This document shows, piece by piece, positions 42,526 to 54,203 of a stretch of 64,000 nucleotides of DNA. Below the pieces are notes generated by a model. It was given only the letters and a program-made list of their open reading frames with translations. It ran no database searches and had not been told where the DNA came from. Each line of letters starts with the position of its first letter. The stretch's first letter is position 1. The DNA lies in the NCBI RefSeq assembly GCF_003609975.1, contig NZ_AP018400.1, positions 1,190,501-1,254,500 of the forward strand, in the 5' to 3' direction. The DNA is from Streptococcus ruminantium (GTDB taxonomy: Bacteria > Bacillota > Bacilli > Lactobacillales > Streptococcaceae). Made by a program: the position numbers and the translations under genes.

Positions 42526-44244
42526 CTACAGTTCAGTAAAGAGTGCATTAATATCATCAAAAGCTTCATCAATACTTTCATCTATTGCACAATTTTTTCT
42601 AATGTTCTCAACTGATTCAGCCATCATATTAGCAGCAACAGAATTACGTTCGTGAATATTTTGTGCGACCGTCGATTTTATATGGTAAAGTTTTACCTCA
42701 CTAACACCCTGTAGCTGATGCTGCGTTCTTAAAATTTCATTTCCTTTGGTAATTTGGGCATCGATATTCTCCTGCATCATGCTTTTTGCGATTTGTTTTT
42801 CAATAAGGTTAATTGCTATCGCACCGACGATACCTGAACTAACGGCACCAAAGAAAATGCCCAAAATGTTTGCTAAGCTACCAAGTAACGGTATTTCGAT
42901 GGCAAAAACAGGGATAGTTATCAATCCTTTTTCAATCACTTCACCAAGTAACATTGCACCTATACCAGCCATTCCTGCTACAATAATTTTACCAACTTCC
43001 ATAAGAAGTATTCCAATTGGTTTACCTTTATTAGCAGGATTTTTTATATAGGTTATCGCATTCCTCAGAGAACTCCAACCTTGCTTCAGCATTATCCATA
43101 CTTTCTTAAGCGTACCGATAATTGGTCCAAAAATTGCTGTGGCAAAGGTAGTAAATAGTGTATTTCCAGCATTAATAAGATGTTGCTTCATCTTCCCAAT
43201 AAAAGAATGTATTGCCTCTTTTACACTATCTAAAAGAGTATCTAAGACTCTCTTAGACGACTTAAACCACTGAACCAGTTTAGCAATGATTTCTCTAACA
43301 AGTTCAGCTAACAATTGCATAAGAACAGCTCTAAGCATCTTTCCACCAACACGGAACGCCTCCTCTTTTCGTGATTTTTTCCCGGCTTCGATAGACTTTT
43401 GCTCTGCCTCTTTTTTCCTTTTTTCGTATTCTTCGCGAGCTTCTGTATCCTTCTTACGAAGTTCACCTTCATCTACATTAAAACGTTCTGCTGCTTTCTT
43501 TCCATCTCGTTCACTCTCTAAAAATTCAGACATTGTAGAATCACCTTTTGATTGATTAGCTGCTGAATCCATCAAATTAAGGTTTTGATCACTGTTAGCA
43601 AAGACAATTTGCTCCTCCCGAGTCATATAGGCATTTGTAGCTGGGTCACGAATTATCTCACCAGCAGAAACAATATGGTCCATATTTTTATTTGCAGTTT
43701 TTTTGCCCGTAGGTCTACCTCTATCAAAATCAGCACGAACCCCTTTATTCAACACCTTCTTCCAAGAGTTACTTCTTGTATCATATTTCTCGTGTACTTG
43801 TTGGTCTTCATTATATCTATAGTTACTTGTTCTATGTGTAATATTGGGATCCTTTTGGAAATTAGTTTGCCAATCATCGTATCTCTGTTTATAGTCAATT
43901 TCAGTATTATGTCTAGCCAGCCTACCTTCTGCAAAATTTTCCATCGTTTGAATATGAGCTTCTTTCCTCAAATCAAGGTGAAGGCCTCTATTTTCTTTAA
44001 TGAAATCTTCACCTGCGGTCACAGCTACTTGATTGAGGAATTGCTCCCATACCACATCTTTGATAATCTCCCCGAGATTGTTCGGATTTCCAATGTTTTC
44101 TCCTTCTTCTACTAGAAACTGCACATCTGAAAGTTCTTCTTCCAAATGACATTGAAGCTTTTTCTCCAACTCATCAAAGTCAAAGGACTCCATTAAATCC
44201 TCGTTTATTAGTTCTGTTTTATCAAGAACAGCATTTTTTTTCAT
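42526..44244 (-). CDS. Large HNH-motif, coiled-coil and membrane protein of element B
   Basis: The protein has 572 aa, starting at MKKNAVLDKTELINE (AGAGGAAGG upstream). An acidic N-terminal part (1-150) precedes an HNH-like nuclease motif near 185-240: KNMDHIVSAGEIIRD, NSDQNLNLMDSAANQSKGD, MSEFL. A charged coiled coil (about 250-310, DTEAREEYEKRKKEAEQKS), amphipathic helices, and Gly-rich hydrophobic helices about 410-500 (IIVAGMAGIGAMLLGEV, LGIFFGAVSSGIVGAIAINL) follow. The DHxxS...NLxxxxxxxNxSK pattern matches nuclease domains of toxin and phage-resistance proteins. It is the first gene of the cluster, behind its own promoter. A membrane-tethered or pore-associated nuclease is inferred. Confidence 0.72.
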   Translation of the reverse strand: MKKNAVLDKTELINEDLMESFDFDELEKKLQCHLEEELSDVQFLVEEGENIGNPNNLGEIIKDVVWEQFLNQVAVTAGEDFIKENRGLHLDLRKEAHIQTMENFAEGRLARHNTEIDYKQRYDDWQTNFQKDPNITHRTSNYRYNEDQQVHEKYDTRSNSWKKVLNKGVRADFDRGRPTGKKTANKNMDHIVSAGEIIRDPATNAYMTREEQIVFANSDQNLNLMDSAANQSKGDSTMSEFLESERDGKKAAERFNVDEGELRKKDTEAREEYEKRKKEAEQKSIEAGKKSRKEEAFRVGGKMLRAVLMQLLAELVREIIAKLVQWFKSSKRVLDTLLDSVKEAIHSFIGKMKQHLINAGNTLFTTFATAIFGPIIGTLKKVWIMLKQGWSSLRNAITYIKNPANKGKPIGILLMEVGKIIVAGMAGIGAMLLGEVIEKGLITIPVFAIEIPLLGSLANILGIFFGAVSSGIVGAIAINLIEKQIAKSMMQENIDAQITKGNEILRTQHQLQGVSEVKLYHIKSTVAQNIHERNSVAANMMAESVENIRKNCAIDESIDEAFDDINALFTEL

Positions 44245-44548
44245 AATTGCCCTTCCTCTAAAAGTATAATGAAGTATACTATTGCGCTTATAAAATATAC
44301 GCATATCATGTGTTCACTCAAAACAATTATTATTTTAGTCAGGTTTCTTTCCATTGAACTGCTCAATTTCGTTTATAAGTTCCTCAATTCTCTCATTAAG
44401 AATCTTATTCATAAAACCACTACAGCTTATTAATGGTAATATTTAAACGATAAGCAGCTACACTATCTGATATCTTTTTATTGTTTAGAAAATTAAAACT
44501 AATAATAATTAGTAAGCTAAAAATAGATAATTATCCGTTTTCACCTAC

Positions 44549-44557
44549 ATTATACCA
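44549..44557 (-). promoter_or_regulatory. Promoter of the element B gene cluster
   Basis: The minus strand has TGGTATAAT, an extended -10, about 305 bp upstream of the 572-aa gene. The -35 is weak. Between it and the gene a 25-codon frame (MNKILNERIEELINEIEQ, from about 44412) has only a poor ribosome site and is not called. Confidence 0.45.
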
Positions 44558-44626
44558 TAAATTAAGTGAGATAATTTTCATTCCCTAAAATTTCTAGCCT
44601 ATGAAAATACAGGTACTTCCAAGCAA

Positions 44627-44650
44627 AAAAGCCTTGCAATCAAGGCTTTT
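44627..44650 (-). terminator. rlmD terminator
   Basis: AAGCCTTG / CAAGGCTT with a 4-base loop and a T-run on the minus strand, 25 bp after the rlmD stop. Similar hairpins accompany att copies 1 and 2. Confidence 0.82.
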
Positions 44651-44672
44651 CACTATCCCTTTCGTTCAAGGG

Positions 44673-46043
<1,371 letters not shown>

Positions 46044-46215
46044 CTATTTGGCACTAGTCCTCTCTGAGAATGACAATTAGATAAATTCTCAAAGAGTTTA
46101 CTCATCACGGTAAGACAAGCCCCATAATACTGATTCGCAAAAACTATAAAAAGTGACCGAAGCCACTTCCATAATCAAGTGAAGGTATCGTCAGAACAAG
46201 GAGCTAGACTATAAC

Positions 46216-46245
46216 CTATCATAGCGATCCTACGAGCTACGATAG
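46216..46245 (-). terminator. Hairpin after the LCP gene
   Basis: CTATCGTAGC / GCTATGATAG form a 10-bp stem just after the LCP stop, without a T-run. The region 46032-46252 otherwise carries the rlmD promoter and nothing else visible. Confidence 0.45.
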
Positions 46246-46252
46246 ACTACTC

Positions 46253-47578
46253 CTAGCGCAGACCCAACTCAGCCAAGCGGCGCTTGTATTTTTCAAAGTC
46301 GACACGCAGGGCCATTCCACCATACATGTCATAGTCATCAATCCAGTCGCCATTCTCCGGTATAGTCATTCGTTCGACTCCATTGGCAGCATCTAAAATG
46401 ATTCCCGGTCCCTGTAACCACATGAAGCTTTGTGGCACAGTTGTAGGAGTCATAGCAACTACCTTTCCAATCGCTTCAATACCAGAAAACAATTTCATTG
46501 GATTTTTTGCCTGTGTCATCACAGCTGATAAGACTTGCTGCTGACGCTTAGTCCGCCCAAAATCTCCTTCATCATCTGAACGGTAACGTGCGTAGTTAAG
46601 CAAAGTTTTTCCATCCATTCGCTGCAAGCCAACCTGAATCGTCTGGTAAGCCGGAGCATTCTTCTCCAACTGTAAATCATTGGGTACCTCAACAGATTTG
46701 ACTACTTCACCATTGACGGTAGAAAACTGAGCATCAATACTCACTCCTTCAGGGAATAAGGTATCAATGGTTGTTGCAAATGTTGCAAAATCAACCATGG
46801 CATAATATTTAATATCAATCCCAAAGTTATTTTTCAAAGCCTTGCGAACTTCTTCTGCTCCCTGCCGATTATCTTGTTCTCCCAGAGTATAAGCAGCATT
46901 AAGCTTATACTCATAGCCCTCAATATTTACCAAAGTATCACGCATAAAGCTGACAAGTTTCACCTTCTTGTCTTTATTATTGACATTTAAAACCATAATA
47001 GTATCTGTCCGTGTCTCGTCAGAGCTTTCACCAACACGCCCATCCGTACCTAAAATCAATATGTTTGTACCATTTGCTGTATCTACTCCATTGAAAACTT
47101 CAGGTACGGGCCTTTCAGTGACACTATTCATCCCTTTGAAAAAATGATAACCCATTGCGACAATGAGACAGACAAATGCAAGCAACAAAAAGCCAATAAA
47201 TCGTTTCAGTCTCCCTTTTTTTCGAGGTTTCTTAGCTTTTTTTACTGGAGGTTCAAACTCCATTTTCAAAGGTCGAGCTGGAAGTACTTGTCGACTTCTC
47301 TTTCTATGTTTGCGGTCAGGATATTGAGGCAAAAGCTCCTCTTCTTCCTCAATATACTCCTCTTCAAACAACTCATCCTCAAAATCATCTTCACTTGCAA
47401 CTGGTATAAAGTTACGTGCAGACTGACTCAAGCTTCTGTTCGAGCTTTGTAATTCTTTTTTGTATAATAAATAATCCAGTTCCCGACTTTCTTTGTCGTT
47501 TAGATAATGGATATTTTTCTGTAAATAATCTAACCTCAACTGCTCATGATGGGTCAAGGCGCTATTGTTTTTATTCAT
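46253..47578 (-). CDS. LytR-CpsA-Psr (LCP) family cell-wall ligase
   Basis: The protein has 441 aa. A long cytoplasmic N-terminus is acidic (EDDFEDELFEEEYIEEEEEL) and then basic (KKAKKPRKKGRLKR), followed by one transmembrane helix (FIGFLLLAFVCLIVAMGYHFF, about 130-150) and the extracellular LCP domain: NILILGTDGR, RTDTIMVLNVN, LVSFMRDTLV, KLNAAYTLG and LLNYARYRSDDEGDFGRTKRQQ with the conserved Arg and Asp residues. These enzymes transfer anionic glycopolymers or capsule to peptidoglycan. It is 15 bp after pheA, an order common in streptococci (psr-like gene). Confidence 0.92.
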   Translation of the reverse strand: MNKNNSALTHHEQLRLDYLQKNIHYLNDKESRELDYLLYKKELQSSNRSLSQSARNFIPVASEDDFEDELFEEEYIEEEEELLPQYPDRKHRKRSRQVLPARPLKMEFEPPVKKAKKPRKKGRLKRFIGFLLLAFVCLIVAMGYHFFKGMNSVTERPVPEVFNGVDTANGTNILILGTDGRVGESSDETRTDTIMVLNVNNKDKKVKLVSFMRDTLVNIEGYEYKLNAAYTLGEQDNRQGAEEVRKALKNNFGIDIKYYAMVDFATFATTIDTLFPEGVSIDAQFSTVNGEVVKSVEVPNDLQLEKNAPAYQTIQVGLQRMDGKTLLNYARYRSDDEGDFGRTKRQQQVLSAVMTQAKNPMKLFSGIEAIGKVVAMTPTTVPQSFMWLQGPGIILDAANGVERMTIPENGDWIDDYDMYGGMALRVDFEKYKRRLAELGLR

Positions 47579-47593
47579 TTGCTTACTTTCATC

Positions 47594-48421
47594 CTAGTTG
47601 GTGATATAGACTAGATAATTCCCTAGTATTTTACATGATATTCCCAAGCTAGTCAATTCTTCTTGCGCATAGGTCAGTAACTCATCAGATTGGTGGTCAA
47701 TATCCAGTATAAAAAAATACTCTCCTAAAGCAGTTTTCAAGGGACGACTTTCAATTTTTGTCAAATTGATCTCACGCCATGAAAAAACTGACATAGCCTT
47801 ATACAGGGAACCAGGTAAATTATCAGGCAAAGTCAAAGCTAGGGTAACCTTTTTCCCTGTTTCCTGCAATTGTAAGCTCGGTGCTTCATTTCCTAAAATC
47901 CAAAAACGTGTGAAATTCTCATTTATTTCTTGAATATTCTGGGCAAGCATTTCTAAACCATATTCCTTCGCTGCTGCCTGTGGAGCAATAGCCGCAAATG
48001 GTTGAGTAGGATGCTCAGCCACAAAACGAGCTGCATAAGCTGTGCTAGCTGTCATTTCTAAGCGAGCTTGCGGGAAATACTTCTGAATGTACTTCTTACC
48101 TTGAGCTATAGCTTGAGGGTGGGAATAAATAACTTCAATCCTTTGCCAACTCTTTACAGCCAAAAGTTGTTGGGCAATAGGCTTCACAACCTCAGCTACC
48201 GCACAAATATCAGCCTGATGAAAAAGATAGTCAATCGTTTCATGAACGCTTCCCTCAATAGAATTTTCTACTGGGATGACTGAATAGGCAGCCTGACCTG
48301 TCTCATAGGCCTTTATGACCTCTGTAATAGTGTCAAATGCTTGCAAATCAGCCTCCGGAAAAGTTTTTTGAGCAACTTGATGGGTAAAGGATCCTTTCGG
48401 TCCTAAATAGGCTACCTGCAT
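47594..48421 (-). CDS. pheA: Prephenate dehydratase PheA
   Basis: The protein has 275 aa and converts prephenate to phenylpyruvate in phenylalanine synthesis. The catalytic domain has VAYLGPKGSFTHQVA, VIPVENSIEGSVHETIDYL and the conserved Thr in NENFTRFWILG. The C-terminal ACT domain has LPGSLYKAMSVFSWREINLTKIESRP, with the ESRP motif for Phe feedback inhibition. It overlaps the end of aroK by 10 bp. Confidence 0.95.
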   Translation of the reverse strand: MQVAYLGPKGSFTHQVAQKTFPEADLQAFDTITEVIKAYETGQAAYSVIPVENSIEGSVHETIDYLFHQADICAVAEVVKPIAQQLLAVKSWQRIEVIYSHPQAIAQGKKYIQKYFPQARLEMTASTAYAARFVAEHPTQPFAAIAPQAAAKEYGLEMLAQNIQEINENFTRFWILGNEAPSLQLQETGKKVTLALTLPDNLPGSLYKAMSVFSWREINLTKIESRPLKTALGEYFFILDIDHQSDELLTYAQEELTSLGISCKILGNYLVYITN

Positions 48422-48903
48422 AAAATATTCCTTGCTACTTGTTCTGGACTTAAATGATCGGTGTTGATGATGGTATTCGCTACTCCTTGATATAAAGAGA
48501 TGCGTTCCATATAGATTGCTTTAACTTCTTCTTTACTAAGTTGTAAAAAAAGTGGACGTTCAGATTCTTTGTCTAAACAAATCCTCTTATAAGCAACTTC
48601 AAAGGAAGCAGTTAAAAGGATATTATTCTCCCTGTTTGCTACCAGCAACTTTCGATTCACTTCGGATTTAATCACACCACCGCCAGTCGACACAAGACAA
48701 TCTTCTGGTAAATTTAACAATTCTTGCAAAACTTGAGTTTCCCGTTGACGAAAGGCAACTTCTCCCTCGTGATCAAAATAATCAACAATCGACATCCCAA
48801 TTTGTTCTTCAATAATACGATCCATGTCATAGACAGGGAGAGGTAGTAAACGTGCAACAGTTGTTTTTCCAACTCCCATAAATCCCAGTAAAACGATTGG
48901 CAT
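48412..48903 (-). CDS. aroK: Shikimate kinase AroK
   Basis: The protein has 163 aa. It starts MPIVLLGFMGVGKTTVARLL with the Walker A loop at the N-terminus (AGGAGAGACA upstream decides 48903 over 48927). It also has YDMDRIIEEQIG (shikimate-binding Asp), FRQRETQVL and LVSTGGGVIK, and a lid with RPLF. It phosphorylates shikimate. It is between aroA and pheA in the conserved operon. Confidence 0.94.
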   Translation of the reverse strand: MPIVLLGFMGVGKTTVARLLPLPVYDMDRIIEEQIGMSIVDYFDHEGEVAFRQRETQVLQELLNLPEDCLVSTGGGVIKSEVNRKLLVANRENNILLTASFEVAYKRICLDKESERPLFLQLSKEEVKAIYMERISLYQGVANTIINTDHLSPEQVARNILCR

Positions 48904-48911
48904 TGTCTCTC

Positions 48912-50195
<1,284 letters not shown>

Positions 50196-50271
50196 TTACC
50201 CCCAAGATAGTAATACTATTATTTTATCATAATTTTATAATATTTTCAGAAAATTTCGTAAGAAATATAGA

Positions 50272-50293
50272 AAAACCAGCCTCAAGACTGGTT
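50272..50293 (-). terminator. Terminator between aroB and aroA
   Basis: AACCAGTC / GGCTGGTT stem with TTGA loop and TTTTTC on the minus strand. It splits the aromatic cluster into two transcription units; A+T-rich TATGATAAAAT sequence further on may serve as the aroA promoter. Confidence 0.7.
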
Positions 50294-50360
50294 GACAATC
50301 AATAAGCGAACCAATACAAGTGGTATAAAATCAAGGATGATTCCTACTTATTTTTACAAA

Positions 50361-51416
50361 CTATAATTGCTGATAGATGTCAGCACTGGTCGGGTAAATC
50401 AAGGAAGTACCAATCTTCTCTACCAAAATAATATTTAAGCGATTCTCCAAATTCTTCTTATCAGCCGAAATAAATGGCAGAGCAGACTGAATCAACTTCT
50501 TATCTACATTTGTCGGTAAATGAAAAGCTCTTAGGAGTTGTTCAATACGCACCGCATCTGCCTCTTGCAACATTCCTGCTGCAATGGCCAATTGGTTAGC
50601 AGCCACCATTCCGATAGAAATGGCTTGTCCATGCGAATACACTTGATAGGCTGTGGCGCTTTCTAGGGCATGGCCAAGTGTGTGACCGTAGTTGAGTTTG
50701 AGGCGTTCTCCAGTATCACGCTCGTCATCCTCAACCACCTTCCGCTTAATGTCGCAACAGGTATGAATAATTTCTTCAATCTGCTCCATAATAGCCTGAC
50801 GATTCCCCAGTCTCTCTAGCAACTCGAAAAGTTGTAATCGTTTGATACAGCCATATTTAATGACTTCTGCCATCCCATCATGAAAGAAGTGATCTGAAAG
50901 AGTATTCAATACCTCTGGATCAATCAAAACTGTTTTGGGTTGATAAAATGCACCGATTACATTTTTACCTTGTGCCAAATCAACCCCTACCTTACCACCA
51001 ACACTTGAATCAACCTGGGCCAGAAGTGAGGTAGGAATTTGAACAAAGTCAATACCACGAAGATAAGAAGCTGCAATAAAACCTGCTAAATCACCTATCA
51101 CACCTCCACCAAGAGCAATGATTAAATCACTTCGTGTCAGTCCAAAGGCTAACAAATCCTCGAAGATAGGTTGCAGATTAGAAAAATCCTTGGTGCCCTC
51201 TCCTGCTGGCAAAATCTTAATCCCCACTTCAAAAAACTTAGACAGTTGAGCTACCAAATCTTGTCCATAATGAAAGTGAACATGTTCATCTGTTAAGATA
51301 AAGACACGCTTTCCCTTAACAAAGGGATGGATATAGTCCACAAAGCGATGACGAAGCCCATTTTCAATATGGATGGTATAACTACGAGAACCTAAATCAA
51401 CATAGATTTCCTTCAT
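50361..51416 (-). CDS. aroB: 3-dehydroquinate synthase AroB
   Basis: The protein has 351 aa. It has an NAD-binding part with LTDEHVHFHYG, GEGTKDFSNLQPIFEDLL and LGGGVIGDLAGFIAASYLRG, then IPTSLLAQVDSSVGGKVGVD, and metal ligands in LNYGHTLGHALE and SHGQAISIGM. It forms dehydroquinate from DAHP. It follows the DAHP synthase gene by 14 bp. Confidence 0.96.
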   Translation of the reverse strand: MKEIYVDLGSRSYTIHIENGLRHRFVDYIHPFVKGKRVFILTDEHVHFHYGQDLVAQLSKFFEVGIKILPAGEGTKDFSNLQPIFEDLLAFGLTRSDLIIALGGGVIGDLAGFIAASYLRGIDFVQIPTSLLAQVDSSVGGKVGVDLAQGKNVIGAFYQPKTVLIDPEVLNTLSDHFFHDGMAEVIKYGCIKRLQLFELLERLGNRQAIMEQIEEIIHTCCDIKRKVVEDDERDTGERLKLNYGHTLGHALESATAYQVYSHGQAISIGMVAANQLAIAAGMLQEADAVRIEQLLRAFHLPTNVDKKLIQSALPFISADKKNLENRLNIILVEKIGTSLIYPTSADIYQQL

Positions 51417-51430
51417 AAATCTACCCTCTA

Positions 51431-52447
51431 TTAGCCAAGTTTTTTCTTTTCAATATCAAGAAGAATCTTAATAACTGCCATCATGTCATCAAATTGATCT
51501 GGTGTCAATGCCTGTTGACCATCTGACAGAGCATTCGCTGGGTCATGATGAACCTCAACTGTAATACCATTGGCACCTGCCATCACACCTGCTTTAGCCA
51601 TTGGCTGCACCAAATAAGTATAACCACCAGCATGTGATGGATCAACAATGATTGGCAAGTGTGAATTTTTTTGAATAACTGGAACAGCTTGCAAGTCGAA
51701 GAGATTGCGAGTGGTCTGATCGTAAGTACGGATACCACGCTCGCATAAGATAACATTGTTATTACCACCAGCCATAATATACTCTGCCGACATCAACCAT
51801 TCTTCATAGGTCGCTGCCAAACCTCGCTTGAGTAAGATTGTTTTTTGAGTTTGACCGATAGCTTTTAAAAGGTCAAAATTCTGCATGTTCCGTGCACCAA
51901 TCTGGATGACATCAACCATTTCAACAAACTCATCCAAATGATCTGTCCCCATCAATTCAGACACAATTGGCAGACCTGTCTCGGCTTTAGCTTGCTGTAA
52001 AAGGCGCAAACCTTCTGTTCCCATACCTTGAAATGAATAGGGTGAGGTACGAGGCTTGTAAGCACCACCACGTAGCATGGTCGCACCAGCAGCTTTTACA
52101 CGATGAGCAATCTGCATCAACTGTTCTTCTGATTCAACTGAACATGGTCCAGCAATCATTGCAAAATGGTCACCACCAACCGAAGTTCCGTCAACTGTAA
52201 AAATAGAATCTTCTGGATGCATGGCACGGCTCGCCTTTTTATAAGGAGCAGATATCTTCACAACACGTTTGACATCCTCAAGCGATTCAAAATGTTTGAC
52301 TGGAACTTGTGTCGTATCACCGATAACTCCCAAAATCAAATCATTGACACCATAGTTTATATGAACCTCACAGCCACTTTCTTCCAATTGACGAATGATA
52401 TTCTGAAGTGCCCAATCTTTGATCAATTTATGAACAATAATAATCAC
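51431..52447 (-). CDS. aroF: DAHP synthase (type I-beta, with N-terminal regulatory domain)
   Basis: The protein has 338 aa, starting at GTG (52447) after AAGGAGAAATA. An N-terminal ferredoxin-like domain (about 1-75, VHKLIKDWALQNIIRQLEES) precedes the barrel with MIAGPCSVESEEQL, MLRGGAYKPRTSPYSFQGMG, ILLKRGLAATYEEWL, CERGIRTY and IVDPSHAGGYTYLV. It condenses PEP and erythrose 4-phosphate, the entry step. The N-terminal domain is the type that gives Tyr/Phe feedback in relatives. The paralog name (aroF versus aroG) is arbitrary. Confidence 0.93.
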   Translation of the reverse strand: MIIIVHKLIKDWALQNIIRQLEESGCEVHINYGVNDLILGVIGDTTQVPVKHFESLEDVKRVVKISAPYKKASRAMHPEDSIFTVDGTSVGGDHFAMIAGPCSVESEEQLMQIAHRVKAAGATMLRGGAYKPRTSPYSFQGMGTEGLRLLQQAKAETGLPIVSELMGTDHLDEFVEMVDVIQIGARNMQNFDLLKAIGQTQKTILLKRGLAATYEEWLMSAEYIMAGGNNNVILCERGIRTYDQTTRNLFDLQAVPVIQKNSHLPIIVDPSHAGGYTYLVQPMAKAGVMAGANGITVEVHHDPANALSDGQQALTPDQFDDMMAVIKILLDIEKKKLG

Positions 52448-52458
52448 ACTATTTCTCC

Positions 52459-53340
52459 TTATTTATCTTGAAACACTAGTTTTCTAATGTAGTCGACAGG
52501 CATTTCTTTCCCTGTAATCAAGCGGAAAGCTGCTGCACCTTGATGTAAAATCATACCCAAACCATTGATCGTTTTTCTAGCCCCTTGTTCCTTAGCAAAG
52601 GCAAGTAACTTGGTTTCTCTAGGTGTATATATAATATCATAAACAATTAACTTTGGATGAATAATCCCATCGGTTTCAATTAAACTCTCAGATGCCAGTG
52701 GTTTCATCCCCACACCCGTCGCATTGATGAAAATAGTACTTTCCTGAATAGATTGATGGAAATGCACTTGATTTTGTAAATCAGTTAGACTTACTGCACA
52801 GTTCGTCACCTGATTAAGCTTGTCAACCAAATCTTTGGCAGCTTCAAAATTCTTACCCTCATTGTTGAAAATACGAATTTCCTTTGCACCGTCTAAAGCT
52901 GCCTGAACTGCAATTGCACGACCCGCTCCGCCAATTCCTGCTAGAGTAATGATTTGATCTGTGATGGCTACTCCTTCTTCTCGGAGTGATTCCATAGCAC
53001 CAATCCCATCTGTATTATGTCCAACTAAATAACCTTGACCATCTTGATTGACTACCGTATTGACAGCTCCAATCAATTGAGCTGATGGTGAGATTTCATC
53101 CAGATACCCCATAACAGCCTGTTTATTCGGCATAGAGATGTTTGCCCCACGAATGCCTAAGGCTCGCATGCCTTTTACTGCATCCCCTAATTGCTCCACT
53201 CCAACCTCATAGGCTAGGTAAACATAATCCAGCCCTAGTTTCTCATAGGCTGCGTTATGCATACTAGGCGACAAACTATGTTCAACTGGTGATGCTAAGA
53301 TACAAACTGTCTTGGTATATCCACTAATCCGCTTCGCCAT
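52459..53340 (-). CDS. aroE: Shikimate dehydrogenase AroE
   Basis: The protein has 293 aa. The start [10 protein letters not shown] follows GGGAGGAGAA, so 53340 is used. Substrate motifs are [29 protein letters not shown] with the catalytic Lys, and [13 protein letters not shown]; the NADP-binding loop is [18 protein letters not shown]; the C-terminal signature is [14 protein letters not shown]. It reduces dehydroshikimate. It is 12 bp before the DAHP synthase gene. Confidence 0.95.
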   Translation of the reverse strand: MAKRISGYTKTVCILASPVEHSLSPSMHNAAYEKLGLDYVYLAYEVGVEQLGDAVKGMRALGIRGANISMPNKQAVMGYLDEISPSAQLIGAVNTVVNQDGQGYLVGHNTDGIGAMESLREEGVAITDQIITLAGIGGAGRAIAVQAALDGAKEIRIFNNEGKNFEAAKDLVDKLNQVTNCAVSLTDLQNQVHFHQSIQESTIFINATGVGMKPLASESLIETDGIIHPKLIVYDIIYTPRETKLLAFAKEQGARKTINGLGMILHQGAAAFRLITGKEMPVDYIRKLVFQDK

Positions 53341-53393
53341 TTCTCCTCCCAAAGTCCCACTACTGTCTTCAGCTTGTTCAGTCTATCATTACT

Positions 53394-54194
53394 TTACAAA
53401 ATCATTTCATCATCGGTCAACTTCTCACCGCTATTCTTGTAGAAAAGATCCATCAAATTCTGGACGGTAAGATGCTTCTTTTTCTCACCTTCTACATCCA
53501 CAACAATTTGGCCACGATGGAGCATGACCAGACGATTTCCATACTCAATAGCATTTTCCATGTTATGAGTAATCATCAAGGCTGTCAATTGATGCCCTTC
53601 AACGATTTTCTTGGTTAATCCCATCACCATATCACTCGTTTTCGGATCCAAGGCTGCTGTATGCTCGTCCAAAAGGAGAACCTTGGGCTTTACCAGTGAA
53701 GCCATCATCAAGGTTAGAGCTTGACGTTGCCCACCTGAAAGAAACTGTGTATCTACTTTCATACGCTTTTCTAGTCCAAGCCCAAGCTCTTTCAAGGCCT
53801 CCTTGAAAATAGCACGCTCACTATCTTTTACTCCCCAGCCTAAACCACGAGAAAGGCCACGACGATAGGCAATAGCCATATTTTCCTCAATAGTCAATCG
53901 TGAAGCAGTTCCCATTTTAGGATCTTGAAAAACACGACTAATATTTTTTGAACGCTTCGCCGCTGAAACATGTGTGATGGATTTGCCTTCTAGGAGAATG
54001 TCCCCTGAATCTACCATCAAAGTTCCAGCTAAGGAATTCATGAAGGTTGATTTACCAGCACCATTGCCACCGATAATAGAGATAAAATCACCTTTTTTCA
54101 CATCCAGATTCAATCCACGCAGGACATGGTTCTCATTGACCGTACCGGCTTCAAAAGTTTTATGAATATTTCGGATAGATAAAATTGTACTCAT
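53394..54194 (-). CDS. ABC importer ATP-binding protein (TrpZ-like, aromatic amino acid)
   Basis: The protein has 266 aa. Walker A GGNGAGKSTFMN (near 43), signature FLSGGQRQALTLMM, Walker B VLLLDEHTAALDPKT and an H-loop in LMITHNMENAIE. It pairs with the permease 9 bp upstream and the lipoprotein further up. Streptococcal relatives (TrpXYZ) are predicted aromatic amino-acid importers; the Tyr/Phe-rich leader in front of this operon supports an aromatic substrate. Confidence 0.85.
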   Translation of the reverse strand: MSTILSIRNIHKTFEAGTVNENHVLRGLNLDVKKGDFISIIGGNGAGKSTFMNSLAGTLMVDSGDILLEGKSITHVSAAKRSKNISRVFQDPKMGTASRLTIEENMAIAYRRGLSRGLGWGVKDSERAIFKEALKELGLGLEKRMKVDTQFLSGGQRQALTLMMASLVKPKVLLLDEHTAALDPKTSDMVMGLTKKIVEGHQLTALMITHNMENAIEYGNRLVMLHRGQIVVDVEGEKKKHLTVQNLMDLFYKNSGEKLTDDEMIL

Positions 54195-54203
54195 GGCTTT
54201 CTC

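Noticed and set aside
44338..44412. 25-codon frame (MNKILNERIEELINEIEQ) upstream of the element B cluster
   Set aside because: The ribosome site is poor and nothing else supports translation; kept only as a remark at the promoter.
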